Assembly (NCBI RefSeq): GCF_030846775.1
Contig: NZ_CP132910.1
Span: 1,088,001 to 1,152,000, forward strand
DNA: 64,000 nt
Origin: Geothrix sp. 21YS21S-2
GTDB lineage: Bacteria; Acidobacteriota; Holophagae; Holophagales; Holophagaceae
Direction of reading: 5' to 3'
Shown here: positions 40,619 through 49,276 of the stretch, piece by piece
How positions within the stretch are numbered: position 1 is the first letter of the stretch
Layout of the letters: every line of letters starts with the position of its first letter
Position numbers and translations under genes: made by a program
Notes under the pieces: generated by a model
Told to the model about the DNA's origin: nothing
The model's input: the letters and a program-made list of their open reading frames with translations, nothing else
Databases searched by the model: none

Positions 40619-41308
40619 ATGGATATCGCTGGCCGCTCCCTCGCCCTGCTCCTGGTCACCGCCTCCCTCTGCGGGCAGGTCCCGCTGGACAGGATGGAGC
40701 TGCCGAACCGGATCCTGGCCGAGGAGATCCTCCGGAAGCCCCAGTTCTCCTTCCAGACGACCACCCCCCCGGTGGACGTGCGGGTGTCGACCATGGAGAA
40801 GCTGTTCGACCACCCGCGGCTGGCGGCGGCCATGTGGCGGGAGTGCCAGTTCGCGCCCCGGCTCTTCGCCTTCCCCCTGCCCTCCAGCGGCCTGATCGTG
40901 GACGACACCCGGGGGCTCAAGGGAACCCTGACCCTCGCCTACCGGGAGCCCGGCAAGCGGGTCTACCTCATCGACGGGCGGGTGGAGCGCTGGCGCATGG
41001 GCAACCCCTTCGCCGTGGGCGCGAAGATGGTGGTGATCTACTCCTACTGGCGCGGCCCCAAGGGCTTCCAGAGCCGCCTGCAGACCTGGACGGCCCTGGA
41101 CAGCGCCCTCCTGGGAACCCTCACCCGCCCCTTCAAGAAGTACATCCAGCACCGCCAGGAGGAGTTCATGGGCTACATCCTGGCCAACATGTCCCACGGC
41201 GGCGAATTCGCGGAGCACAGCTACGAGGACTTCCTCGGTCCCATCCGCCGGGAGGGGGACCCGGAGGCGGTGCGGGACTACCTGGAGGTCTTCGGCAAGC
41301 GCAGGTGA
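40619..41308 (+). CDS. exported protein, unknown function
   Basis: A 229-residue protein with a signal peptide (SLALLLVTASLCGQ). The rest is a mix of strands and helices (RVYLIDGRVERWRMGNPFAVGAKMVVIYSYW); the last 70 residues are helical. No family is recognised. The last 31 bases overlap, on the opposite strand, the end of the alpha/beta hydrolase gene. Confidence 0.7.
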   Translation: MDIAGRSLALLLVTASLCGQVPLDRMELPNRILAEEILRKPQFSFQTTTPPVDVRVSTMEKLFDHPRLAAAMWRECQFAPRLFAFPLPSSGLIVDDTRGLKGTLTLAYREPGKRVYLIDGRVERWRMGNPFAVGAKMVVIYSYWRGPKGFQSRLQTWTALDSALLGTLTRPFKKYIQHRQEEFMGYILANMSHGGEFAEHSYEDFLGPIRREGDPEAVRDYLEVFGKRR

Positions 41309-42111
41309 AGGCCGGCATCGAAGGCCCGCAGCGCGTCCAGGAACATCGCCGGCTCGTCCCACATGACCCAGTGCCTGGCCTTGGGGAAGGCCACGGTCCG
41401 GAAGTCGGGCAGGTCCTGGAAACCGAAGAAGGCCAGCGCCGCCTTGCGCCGGGCGGGGTCCGGGTCCTCGGTCCCGGCCTTGAAGTGCGCCACCGGCAGC
41501 TTCAGGCTCCCCTGGCGTCCCTTCAGGGAATCCACGGTCATGCCCCGCAGGTAGGCCTGGATCGCCGGAACCGGCACCAGGAGGGCCTCCGCCAGCACCC
41601 GCGCGCCCTGGGCCTCCCCTGACGTCATGGGCTTGAAGAACGACTGGAGGGCGCCCCGGGGGTCCGCCTCCAGGGCCTTGACCGCCCCATCGAAAAAGCC
41701 CGCCGGCACCACCCCCAGGAAACTGTCCACGAGCACCAGGCCCCGGAAGGCCCCGGGGTCCCGCAGCACCGCCAGCGCCGACAGGGGCCCGCCCATGGAG
41801 TGGCCCACGATGAGGCAGGGCTCCAGCTGCTCCCGGCGCACCAGGGCGGCCAGTTCCCCGGCGATCGGCTCGAAGGCCGCCGCCCCGTCCACGACGGCCG
41901 GCCCGTCGGATCCTGAGCTGCCCGGCAGGTCCACCCGCACCACGGTGTGATCCTTGGCCAGGGCCCAGGCCACCTCGGCCCACACCTCCCGGTTCCCGCC
42001 CAGCCCGTGCACCAGCAGGACGCCAGGCCCCTTGCCTTCCCGCACGAACGAAGGCACCGAGGCGAGAAGGCCCGTTGCCAGGACCAGGGGGAGAAGGGAC
42101 CGAAGGCGCAT
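41278..42111 (-). CDS. exported alpha/beta-hydrolase
   Basis: A 277-residue hydrolase with a signal peptide (RLRSLLPLVLATGLLASVPS). Fold motifs: oxyanion strand VLLVHGLGGNREVW, nucleophile elbow VGHSMGGPL (Ser in GxSxG), and the catalytic His in FPKARHWVMWDEP; a mid-protein Asp lies in FKAGTEDPDP. Substrate is unknown; peptidase, esterase and haloalkane dehalogenase are all possible in this family. ATG at 42111 with GGAG seven bases upstream. Confidence 0.88.
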   Translation of the reverse strand: MRLRSLLPLVLATGLLASVPSFVREGKGPGVLLVHGLGGNREVWAEVAWALAKDHTVVRVDLPGSSGSDGPAVVDGAAAFEPIAGELAALVRREQLEPCLIVGHSMGGPLSALAVLRDPGAFRGLVLVDSFLGVVPAGFFDGAVKALEADPRGALQSFFKPMTSGEAQGARVLAEALLVPVPAIQAYLRGMTVDSLKGRQGSLKLPVAHFKAGTEDPDPARRKAALAFFGFQDLPDFRTVAFPKARHWVMWDEPAMFLDALRAFDAGLHLRLPKTSR

Positions 42112-42203
42112 GGGGAACTCCGCTTTGGTCACCAGGGTATCCGGCAAACGGGCCAGCAACATTCCGTCCGAGAACCGCCCGTGCGCCCGAAGGCTGTTCT
42201 GTA

Positions 42204-42249
42204 TTGACGAATTCAACAAGAAACGTATCTTTGCAAAGCTAAATTTGCA
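42204..42249 (+). promoter_or_regulatory. predicted promoter of the polysaccharide operon with adjacent inverted repeat
   Basis: TTGACG (42204-42209), a 16-base spacer and TATCTT (42226-42231) form a plausible housekeeping promoter, 70 bases ahead of the oxygenase ATG. Right after it comes TGCAAA-GCTAAA-TTTGCA (42232-42249), an inverted repeat placed where an operator would be. The gap is clearly more AT-rich than the surrounding sequence. Confidence 0.6.
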
Positions 42250-42301
42250 CCAGAAGGGTTCCCTTGCAGGTCCACCGAGCCAACCATCCAGGACCCTTGC
42301 C

Positions 42302-43036
42302 ATGTTGAACATCCCGAAAATTTCTGGACATCCCCTGGAGGAGGTCCCCTTTTCGTGGGCCGCGATCGGACCGCTGTTCGAACCCGGAGATGCCGATGCG
42401 CTCCTCGCCTCCTTCCCCACGGATCATTTCAAGGACATCGCGGGCTACGACGGCGAGAAGGGCTATCGGTACCGCGCCCGCTCCCTGGTTCACATGGGCC
42501 GGGAAGGTCCTTCCCATGCGGCCAGCCTGAGCCCGGCTTGGCGCGGCCTGGCCGGGGATATTCTCTCACCCGCATACCGCCAGGCGATGATGCACCTGAC
42601 TGGGCTGGATCTCAGGACCGCGGTGATGGAGGCCAATATCACGGACTATGGGCCTGGGGCCTGGCTGGGGCCGCACCTTGACCTGCCCGCGAAGCTGGTG
42701 ACCCATGTGCTCTACTTCAACCGGGCCTGGACCCCCGAGGATGGGGGAGGCCTTCGCATCCTGCGCTCGCCCCTGGAAACCGACGTGTTCCAGGAAATCG
42801 TCCCGGTCGTGGGCAATTCCGCGGTGCTGGTGCGTTCCGATGCATCCTGGCATTCGGTGCCCCGGGTGTCCTGCGACCACCGCCGCGCCGTGAACGTGAT
42901 CTTCCATTCGCCGGGTTCCGCCAGTTCGATGTGGACGCCGCCGGAGGTCCGGCGCTCCACCGGCGAGATGGCCCCTCTGGCCTTCGTGGCCGAGCTTGTG
43001 CGGGCGGTGAAGCGGCGCGTGGAGGGTTTGCCATGA
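42302..43036 (+). CDS. 2OG-Fe(II) oxygenase family protein
   Basis: A 244-residue non-haem iron oxygenase. The facial triad is PHLDL (His and Asp, about residues 125-127) and His in SWHSVPRV, followed by Arg in RRAVNVIFH that would bind 2-oxoglutarate. Residues 1-90 are a leading domain. Such enzymes hydroxylate a substrate, and relatives often occur within surface-polysaccharide clusters, which fits the next gene; its stop overlaps that gene's start by ATGA. Codon use is less GC-biased than in the flanks. Confidence 0.84.
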   Translation: MLNIPKISGHPLEEVPFSWAAIGPLFEPGDADALLASFPTDHFKDIAGYDGEKGYRYRARSLVHMGREGPSHAASLSPAWRGLAGDILSPAYRQAMMHLTGLDLRTAVMEANITDYGPGAWLGPHLDLPAKLVTHVLYFNRAWTPEDGGGLRILRSPLETDVFQEIVPVVGNSAVLVRSDASWHSVPRVSCDHRRAVNVIFHSPGSASSMWTPPEVRRSTGEMAPLAFVAELVRAVKRRVEGLP

Positions 43037-45237
43037 TCCGCATCGCCCAGGTCGGCACATTCGATGTGGATAACCTGGGCGACCTGCTGTTTCCCGTGGT
43101 ATTCAGCCGGATCCTCGCGGAAGTGGGCAGCGAATGGGGAATGCCCATCGAGTGCTCCTTCTTCAGTCCCCAGGGACTCCCGGAGGGTACCCTGTACCGC
43201 GACCAGATCGGCACCCTGCCCCTCGGCGACCTGGACCGGCTGGATTCGGAAAACCCCTTCGATCTGATCTTCATCGGGGGCGGTGACATCGTGCGGGATG
43301 ACGACAGCTCCCTGGCTGCCATCTACGGACCGAACGGCTCCAACCTGGGGTTCTCGCACTTGATGTCGCCGACACGACGCCCGGATCCCCGGCTCGTGCT
43401 CCTGATGGCGGGCGTTCCCTTCGCCCTGGAGGCCGATTTCAGGGCCTACCTTGCCAACAGCTTCTCCCGGCTCCGCCTTGCCGCGGTGCGGGACCGCGTG
43501 TCGGCCAGGCGGCTCTCCGCCCTGGTTCCGGCAAACCTCCGGGTGCTTCCCGACCTGGTGCGTGGCTTGGCCCACATCCATTCCCGGACGGAGCTTCTCG
43601 GCCGGAAGGATTCGCTTGTCCCCCCGAACCTGGCGGAGTCGGGGTACCTGTGCTTCCAGACCAACGCGGCGCCGGGTGCGGATGTAGGGACGATCGGGCA
43701 GGCGCTCCTGCAGCTGGAGCAGAGGACGGGCCTCCCGGTGGTGCTGATGGAGATGGGCAGGACCGGCGGCGAGGGCATGGTCCTGACCCGATTGGAAAAG
43801 CGTTTCCATTTCAGGTACGCCCGCCAGGGGACCGGCCTCGGATCTGTGTTGCAGAGGGTCGCGGCCATCGCCGGGTCCCGGGGATTTCTCGGATCCAGCC
43901 TGCATGGGGCCATCCTGGCCCACACCTACGGGGTGCCGCATTTCTCCTACGCGGGAGGATCCCTGGACAAGATCAGGGGCTTTTATGAATGTTGCGGAAC
44001 GGGCCTCTGCTTCCCGGATTTCCATGCCTTCGAGGGGCAGCTGCCCGCCATCGCCGAGCGCATCTGCGGTTCCCCGGTCCCGGACGCCCCCGGCCCCTCG
44101 GATGATTATTCGGCCATTAAGGGTTTCATCCTCGAAGCGCTTTCCTCGGTCCGGGACGGGAAACCTCCTCCCGCCCCCTACGTCAGGCAGGTGGACAAGG
44201 ATTATCAGCGGTCCCATACCCGGCGGCAATGGCGCCTGGACGCGCGGATTACCCGGTTGCGCTTCCCCGCCCTGGCCATCCGGCATCCCCGGATCCACCT
44301 CGCCGTGATCCGCGCCATCAAACTCGCCTGGTGGACCGTCTCCTTCCAGCTCCTGGCCCGGTACCGGCAACGCCGGGATGCAAACCACTCGGTGATCCAT
44401 GAAAGCGCCCTGGTCACCCCCTTGCCGTGGCTGGGCGGAACGGACCGTCCCGCTCCGTCGATCGCCGTGGTCTGCCACCTGTACTACGACACCCTGGCCG
44501 ATGAGATCCGGACCTACCTGCTGCACATCCCTTTCGGCTTCGATCTGTTCATCACGACCGACACCGAGGTGAAGCGCCGGAGTATCGAAAAGGCCTTCCT
44601 GGACTGGAACCAGGGCCGGGTCGAGGTAAGGCTCGCCGAGAACCGCGGGCGCGATATCGCCCCGATGCTCATCACGTGTGCGGACGTCTTCGACCGTTAT
44701 GAATTCTTCCTTCACATCCACGGCAAGCGGTCACCCTACGGCAAGCCCTACACGCATTGGCGGAAATACCTCCTGGACACGCTCGTGGGATCCGCGGGGA
44801 TCGTTTCCAGCGTATTCGAGATATTCCATGAATTGCCGAACGTCGGGATGATCGGACCCCAGAACCCGAAATGGATCCGACCCCAGCCTACCCTGACCTC
44901 GGATTACGACTTGGCGGTGCAGTTTCACCGCCGGATCGGCCTGGAACTGGACTTCCGGCGCCGGATCGAATTTCCGGCCGGATCCATGTTCTGGGGCCGG
45001 TCCCTGTCCCTGCGCAAGCTTCTGGACGCGGGCCTCACCCTGACGGACTTCGCACCGGAACTGGGCCAGACCGGTGAAACCCTCGCCCACCTGATCGAAC
45101 ACCTGTTCTTCCGGATCTGTGAAGGCTCGGGCTATTCCTGGTTGAAGATCGCCCATCCGCTGCAGAGCGGGGAGAACCGGGAGCTGGTGAGGTTGACCCG
45201 GCGGGAGGAGATGCAGTTCCTGCTACTTCCCGGTTGA
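43033..45237 (+). CDS. polysaccharide pyruvyltransferase-RgpF glycan fusion protein
   Basis: A 734-residue two-domain protein. Residues about 5-345 are a polysaccharide pyruvyl transferase (WcaK/AmsJ) domain: IAQVGTFDVDNLGDLLFPVVF at the start, IFIGGGDIVRDD, and GSSLHGAILAHTYGVP near its end. A linker rich in Arg follows, then residues 475-715 are a rhamnan-synthesis F (RgpF) domain (IAVVCHLYYDTLADEIRTYL, NRGRDIAPMLITC, FFLHIHGKRSPYGKPY, WGRSLSL). Such a chain could both make and pyruvylate a rhamnose-like chain. It overlaps the oxygenase stop by ATGA and, at its end, the flippase gene by 15 bases on the other strand. Confidence 0.85.
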   Translation: MIRIAQVGTFDVDNLGDLLFPVVFSRILAEVGSEWGMPIECSFFSPQGLPEGTLYRDQIGTLPLGDLDRLDSENPFDLIFIGGGDIVRDDDSSLAAIYGPNGSNLGFSHLMSPTRRPDPRLVLLMAGVPFALEADFRAYLANSFSRLRLAAVRDRVSARRLSALVPANLRVLPDLVRGLAHIHSRTELLGRKDSLVPPNLAESGYLCFQTNAAPGADVGTIGQALLQLEQRTGLPVVLMEMGRTGGEGMVLTRLEKRFHFRYARQGTGLGSVLQRVAAIAGSRGFLGSSLHGAILAHTYGVPHFSYAGGSLDKIRGFYECCGTGLCFPDFHAFEGQLPAIAERICGSPVPDAPGPSDDYSAIKGFILEALSSVRDGKPPPAPYVRQVDKDYQRSHTRRQWRLDARITRLRFPALAIRHPRIHLAVIRAIKLAWWTVSFQLLARYRQRRDANHSVIHESALVTPLPWLGGTDRPAPSIAVVCHLYYDTLADEIRTYLLHIPFGFDLFITTDTEVKRRSIEKAFLDWNQGRVEVRLAENRGRDIAPMLITCADVFDRYEFFLHIHGKRSPYGKPYTHWRKYLLDTLVGSAGIVSSVFEIFHELPNVGMIGPQNPKWIRPQPTLTSDYDLAVQFHRRIGLELDFRRRIEFPAGSMFWGRSLSLRKLLDAGLTLTDFAPELGQTGETLAHLIEHLFFRICEGSGYSWLKIAHPLQSGENRELVRLTRREEMQFLLLPG

Positions 45238-46605
45238 CGCCGCATCCCGCGCCTCCTGGCGCATCATCCGGGCGATTTCCGCATAGGCCGCCAGGGTCCG
45301 CGCGAGACGCCCCAGGAGGGATCCCGTGACCACCGCCAGGGTACCGCCCAGGTACGGCCCGAGCAGGCAGGCGCTGACCGGGAACACCACCAGCCCGGCC
45401 AGGACGCCCCGGCCATAGGGCCACGACCGCCCCGTGGCGAACAGCGTGTTCAAGGGCAACGAGCCGGCCTTGATCACGGAGAACCAGAGGCAGACCTTCA
45501 TGATCGGGATCCCGTCCACGTAGCGGGGGATCGCCAGGGGCACCAGGTGGGGCAGCAGGGACGAGCCCAGGAGGACCAGGGGCACCATGACGACCGCCAG
45601 TCCGATCGCGAACGGCAGGGACCCGGCATAGGCGAGCCTGACACTGCCGTCACGCGCATAGGCCGCAACGACGCGGGGGGTCATGGCCTGGTTGACCGCC
45701 TGGGGAACGATGAGCATGCCTTCCCGCAGAACCGAGGCCACGGCGAACAGGCCGAGCCCGCCCGCCCCGCCCAGCCAGAAGATCAGGACGCTCTCGGTCG
45801 CCATCCAGACGGTGGTGTAGAGTGCGTTCCAGAAACTGTAGGGAAGGCCCATTCCCACCACTTCCTCCAGGGCGGCCCGGCCGAGCCGGAGCGGCACCTT
45901 CAGGGGGCGGAACCGGTGGTAGAGCCAGATTCCGGCCATGGCGGGGAGCGCAGCCCGGATGCAGAGGCCGTAGATGCCCGTGAACGGCAGGATGAAGACC
46001 AGTCCGAACCCCATGGCCGCCTGAAGGAACTGGATCCGAGCCATGGCCACGAACTGGTGGGTCGCACGGTAGGTCGCGTTAAGGTAGCCCCCGTAATAGA
46101 CGTTCCAGCAGAGAACGGCCTGGGACGTCCAGCCCGCCAGGGCGATGAAGTCATTCCGGAAAAGGGCCATGAAGGCGAACACCAGGAAAACGAAGGAAGC
46201 CAGGCCCGAAACACCGGCGTTCCACGCGCCGGCGACCGAGGCCGCAGCCTCGGCCTTGTCCTGCCTGTCCGTTCCGGCGTAAAAGGGGATCTGGCGCCCG
46301 ATACCGTCGAACGTGCCCAGCTGAAGGAAGGTGAGATACATGATCGGAAGGGTGAAGACCCGGAACAGGCCGGTCTCCTCGGGTCCGAGGAAGCGCGCCA
46401 CCAGCAGGCCGCCCAGCGCCCCCAGAAGCGAGGTGGAGATGCTGCCCCCGGAGAGCGCGGCCACGGACCCGAAGAGCTCCCCATGGCCCATGAACGCTGC
46501 CCTGCCCTGGGCCAGCCACCCGCCTGCGCCCTTGGCCAGGGCCGCCCGCCAACCCTCAGGCCCCTCGCCGCGAGGTAGGCTCGGAGGGGCGGACGGTGAG
46601 CGCAT
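45223..46605 (-). CDS. oligosaccharide flippase (Wzx/MATE-like)
   Basis: A 460-residue membrane protein with about 12-14 helices starting near residue 45 (GSVAALSGGSISTSLLGALGGLLVARFLGPEETGLFRVF), the opening typical of Wzx and other polysaccharide biosynthesis exporters; a long GLPYSFWNALYTTVWMATESVLIFWLGGAGGLGLFAVAS follows at mid-protein. It would flip lipid-linked sugar units across the inner membrane, probably those made by the neighbouring fusion protein and oxygenase. The start at 46605 is weakly supported; an ATG 114 bases inside is possible. Confidence 0.86.
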   Translation of the reverse strand: MRSPSAPPSLPRGEGPEGWRAALAKGAGGWLAQGRAAFMGHGELFGSVAALSGGSISTSLLGALGGLLVARFLGPEETGLFRVFTLPIMYLTFLQLGTFDGIGRQIPFYAGTDRQDKAEAAASVAGAWNAGVSGLASFVFLVFAFMALFRNDFIALAGWTSQAVLCWNVYYGGYLNATYRATHQFVAMARIQFLQAAMGFGLVFILPFTGIYGLCIRAALPAMAGIWLYHRFRPLKVPLRLGRAALEEVVGMGLPYSFWNALYTTVWMATESVLIFWLGGAGGLGLFAVASVLREGMLIVPQAVNQAMTPRVVAAYARDGSVRLAYAGSLPFAIGLAVVMVPLVLLGSSLLPHLVPLAIPRYVDGIPIMKVCLWFSVIKAGSLPLNTLFATGRSWPYGRGVLAGLVVFPVSACLLGPYLGGTLAVVTGSLLGRLARTLAAYAEIARMMRQEARDAASTGK

Positions 46606-46698
46606 GCCTCATCGTCGGCATCGAGGCGGCCATGTCAAGCGGGACGCGCGCACCAGGACCAGGCCTGGCGATGCCCTCCGCCTCCGCTGGCGCAGAGA

Positions 46699-46872
46699 TC
46701 AGTGCTCCGGCTGGACGATCCGGATCTGCGCGTCGATCTCGGCCTGGAGGATCTTCGCGGCCTCGAGGTAGGAAGGATCGCCGGTCGCCTTGGCCGCAGC
46801 ATCCAGCCGGAGCAGGAGCGTTTCCGCAAAGTCGAAGGAAATATGCAGCAGGGGCGTCGTAGTGGAAGACAT
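46699..46872 (-). CDS. small protein, unknown
   Basis: A 57-residue acidic-helical protein (SFDFAETLLLRLDAAAKATGDPSYLEAAKILQAEIDAQIRIV). AGGAGG lies four bases before the ATG at 46872. No family is recognised. It stands about 90 bases upstream of the flippase on the same strand. Confidence 0.6.
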   Translation of the reverse strand: MSSTTTPLLHISFDFAETLLLRLDAAAKATGDPSYLEAAKILQAEIDAQIRIVQPEH

Positions 46873-46986
46873 GGGACCTCCTGTGGCCAGACTCCCCAAG
46901 TTAGGCCGAAAAACCCCGGAGCACCATGTGTTGAGGCGAGGGAATGCGAGGGATGGCCGAGGTTCCCAGGTGCCGATGGCCAGCCT

Positions 46987-47742
46987 TCAGCCGTTCAGGC
47001 ACCGGCGCAGGGCGGGCATGCGTTCGCGGCTCACCGGGATGCGCTCGCCGCCGGACGTGGTCAATTCGCCGCCCCCCCCGGTCTCGACGGCCAGTTCCCT
47101 GATGGCCGCCACGGCCACCATGGCCCCCCGGTGGCAGCGGAAGAAGGCCGGGGAGAGCATGGCCTCCAGCTCGTCCAGGGTGCGGTCGAGGGGGAAGCGG
47201 CCTTCGGCGGTGTGGGCGAAGAGCAGGCGGTTCTCGGTGGACAGGTGGCTCACGTCGCTCCAGGCGAGCACGCGCAGGCGGCCCTTCCGGGTGACGATGA
47301 ACCGCTCGGGCGCCTCCTTCTTCCGCACGGCCTCCATGGCCTGGAGGAGCACCGCGACGTCGGGCTGGGCCAGGAGGCGGCCTTCCACCCGCCTCAGGGT
47401 CTCCTCCAGCCGTTCCGTGACCAGCGGCTTCATGAGGTAGTCCCAGGCCTCCCAGCGGAAGGCCTCGATGGCGTGGTCGCCGTAGGCCGTGACGAAGACG
47501 ATGGGCGGAAGCTTCAGGTTCTCGGCCCGGGCGGCCCTCAGCAGCCCGAAGGCGCCCGCGGGCGGGAACTCGATGTCCAGGAAGAGCACCTCCGGCTGGA
47601 TCCGGCGCAGGAGCGCCAGCCCCGAAATGCCGTCCTCGGCCTCGCCCAGGCAGCAGCTGCCCGGCCTGAGCTCCTCCACCATGTCCTGCACGCGGGAGCG
47701 CGCCAGGGGTTCATCTTCGATCAGGGCATAGTTCAGGGACAC
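46987..47742 (-). CDS. LytTR-type response regulator
   Basis: A 251-residue regulator. Receiver (residues 1-120): YALIEDEPLARSR, phospho-Asp in LFLDIEFPPAGAFG, VTAYGDHAIEAFRWEAWDYLMKP. DNA-binding LytTR domain (150-250): FIVTRKGRLRVLAWSDVSHLSTENRLLFAHTAEG, LDRTLDELEAML, FFRCHRGAMVAVAAI. Binds direct repeats upstream of target genes. The start is GTG at 47742, which overlaps the kinase stop by ten bases and has GGAG at normal distance. Confidence 0.93.
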   Translation of the reverse strand: MSLNYALIEDEPLARSRVQDMVEELRPGSCCLGEAEDGISGLALLRRIQPEVLFLDIEFPPAGAFGLLRAARAENLKLPPIVFVTAYGDHAIEAFRWEAWDYLMKPLVTERLEETLRRVEGRLLAQPDVAVLLQAMEAVRKKEAPERFIVTRKGRLRVLAWSDVSHLSTENRLLFAHTAEGRFPLDRTLDELEAMLSPAFFRCHRGAMVAVAAIRELAVETGGGGELTTSGGERIPVSRERMPALRRCLNG

Positions 47743-48725
47743 AGCCTCAGCTCCACGACACAACCGGAATCCACGTCCGGCCATTGTAACCGACCGCCCA
47801 TCGCTTCCAGGCGGTGGCGGACCGTGCGCAGGCCGATGCCCTCGGGCGCGCCCGCCTGGCGCCCGACCCCGTCGTCCACCAGGCGGATCAGGGGTCCCTC
47901 CACCGTCAGGTGGAGGCTGCAGGATCCCACTTTCGGACGGAAGCCGTGCTTGAGGCTGTTCTCCACGAGGGGCAGCAGGAGCAGGGGCGGGATGGACCGC
48001 CCCCGGCTGGCCTCCGGCAGGTCGAGGACGAAATTCAGCCGCGCGCCGAACCGGAGCTTCTCCAGTTCCAGCAGGTGGCGGAGCAGGTCGAACTCCTCGC
48101 CGAGCGTCCAGTTCTCCCGCTCCAGGGCCTCCAGGATCTTCCGCAGCAGGAGGGAGAGGTGTTCGATGGCGCGCTCCGCATCCTTCGGCGCCTTGGAGAC
48201 CAGGGAGGCGGCCGCGTTCAGGGCGTTGAACAGGGTGTGCGGGCTGAGCTGGGACTTGAGCGCCAGCAGGTTCGCACGGGCGCTGGACTGCTCCAGGGCG
48301 CGGGCCATGGCCACCTGGGACGAGGTGCTCCGCACGCTGACCACCAGGCTCGAGAGCAGGAGACCCATCGTCACGACGAAGAAGGCCGAAAGCTGGAGGT
48401 GGAGGACGTGGTCGGCCGTGAAGAGCAGGACCCCGACGAGGACCAGGTACACCAGCATCCACTTGCCCAGCGAGAGGATGGCGGCCCAGCCGGGGTCGAG
48501 CCGGGGTGGATGGGCGAGGATCCAGGGGCTCAGCGCCTCGTAGCTCCCCCACAGGACCACGGTGCACACCGAGCCCACGCAGAAGCTGAGAAGCAGGTAA
48601 TGGGGCACCGGTCCGGAAAGGAGGGCCTGGGCGAGGGCGCTGGGGATGCCCCCGAGCAGGACGGCCCTCGGCACCCAGCGGAGGAAGGCTCCCTGGAAGG
48701 GGCGGATGTCGGGATTCCAGTCCAT
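47733..48725 (-). CDS. LytS/YesM-type sensor histidine kinase
   Basis: A 330-residue kinase. About four membrane helices in residues 15-150 (LLLSFCVGSVCTVVLWG, MLVYLVLVGVLLFTADHVL, FFVVTMGLLLSSLVVSV), then the His-kinase phospho-site helix LKSQLSPHTLFNALNAA (NPHFLFN type with Ser-Pro-His) and the HATPase box LLPLVENSLKHGF, DDGVG and EGIGLRTVRHRLEAMGG. No extra input domain, so signals are membrane-derived. Overlap with the LytTR gene marks its partner. Confidence 0.93.
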   Translation of the reverse strand: MDWNPDIRPFQGAFLRWVPRAVLLGGIPSALAQALLSGPVPHYLLLSFCVGSVCTVVLWGSYEALSPWILAHPPRLDPGWAAILSLGKWMLVYLVLVGVLLFTADHVLHLQLSAFFVVTMGLLLSSLVVSVRSTSSQVAMARALEQSSARANLLALKSQLSPHTLFNALNAAASLVSKAPKDAERAIEHLSLLLRKILEALERENWTLGEEFDLLRHLLELEKLRFGARLNFVLDLPEASRGRSIPPLLLLPLVENSLKHGFRPKVGSCSLHLTVEGPLIRLVDDGVGRQAGAPEGIGLRTVRHRLEAMGGRLQWPDVDSGCVVELRLCP

Positions 48726-48743
48726 GGGTTCGATCCTGTCTTC

Positions 48744-49250
48744 CTAGAAATGGACACCGACCCCGATGCCGAGATTGTTGACGGTGATCGCGGGCCGGCC
48801 GAAGACGTACTTCGAGTCGTAGCCGATGGACCAGGTGAGGGCGCCGGCCCGCTTCTCGTACCCCACGAAGGAGACCAGGCCGAAGGGATTGGTCCCGCTC
48901 CGGTCCCCCCTCCCGATGAAGCCCACCGTGCCGATCTCCATGCGCAGCCACCGGTGCACCACCATCTCCAGCACGACGCCCGTGCAGAGGTAGCGCTCGT
49001 GCCTGCCTCCGACGTCGAGATCCAGGGAGGAGACCCTCAGCCCGTACCGCTGGGAGGCGTTCGCGGACAGCAGGAGGTCGCCGCCCAGCTCCAGGTTCCC
49101 GTGGCGGGCCCCGTCCTGGGTGGCCTGTCCGCCGCCCAGGTTGAGCCGGAGGAACACCGTTTCGGGCGGACGGCCACCGGCGGGTTCCTGGGCCGGCAGG
49201 GGGATCCCCATGAGGAGGACCGCAAACAGGACGCTTCGAGAAAGGAGCAT
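48744..49250 (-). CDS. outer-membrane beta-barrel protein, unknown
   Basis: A 168-residue exported protein with a signal peptide (LLSRSVLFAVLLMGIPLPAQ) and alternating strands (FLRLNLGGGQATQDG, YGLRVSSLDLDVGG, LEMVVHRWLRMEIGTVGFIG) ending in Phe (GIGVGVHF), the outer-membrane insertion signal. About eight strands. It lies 18 bases before the sensor kinase, so the barrel and kinase are co-transcribed. Confidence 0.78.
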   Translation of the reverse strand: MLLSRSVLFAVLLMGIPLPAQEPAGGRPPETVFLRLNLGGGQATQDGARHGNLELGGDLLLSANASQRYGLRVSSLDLDVGGRHERYLCTGVVLEMVVHRWLRMEIGTVGFIGRGDRSGTNPFGLVSFVGYEKRAGALTWSIGYDSKYVFGRPAITVNNLGIGVGVHF

Positions 49251-49276
49251 GTCGCCTCTCCTGGGTTGAAAGACCA

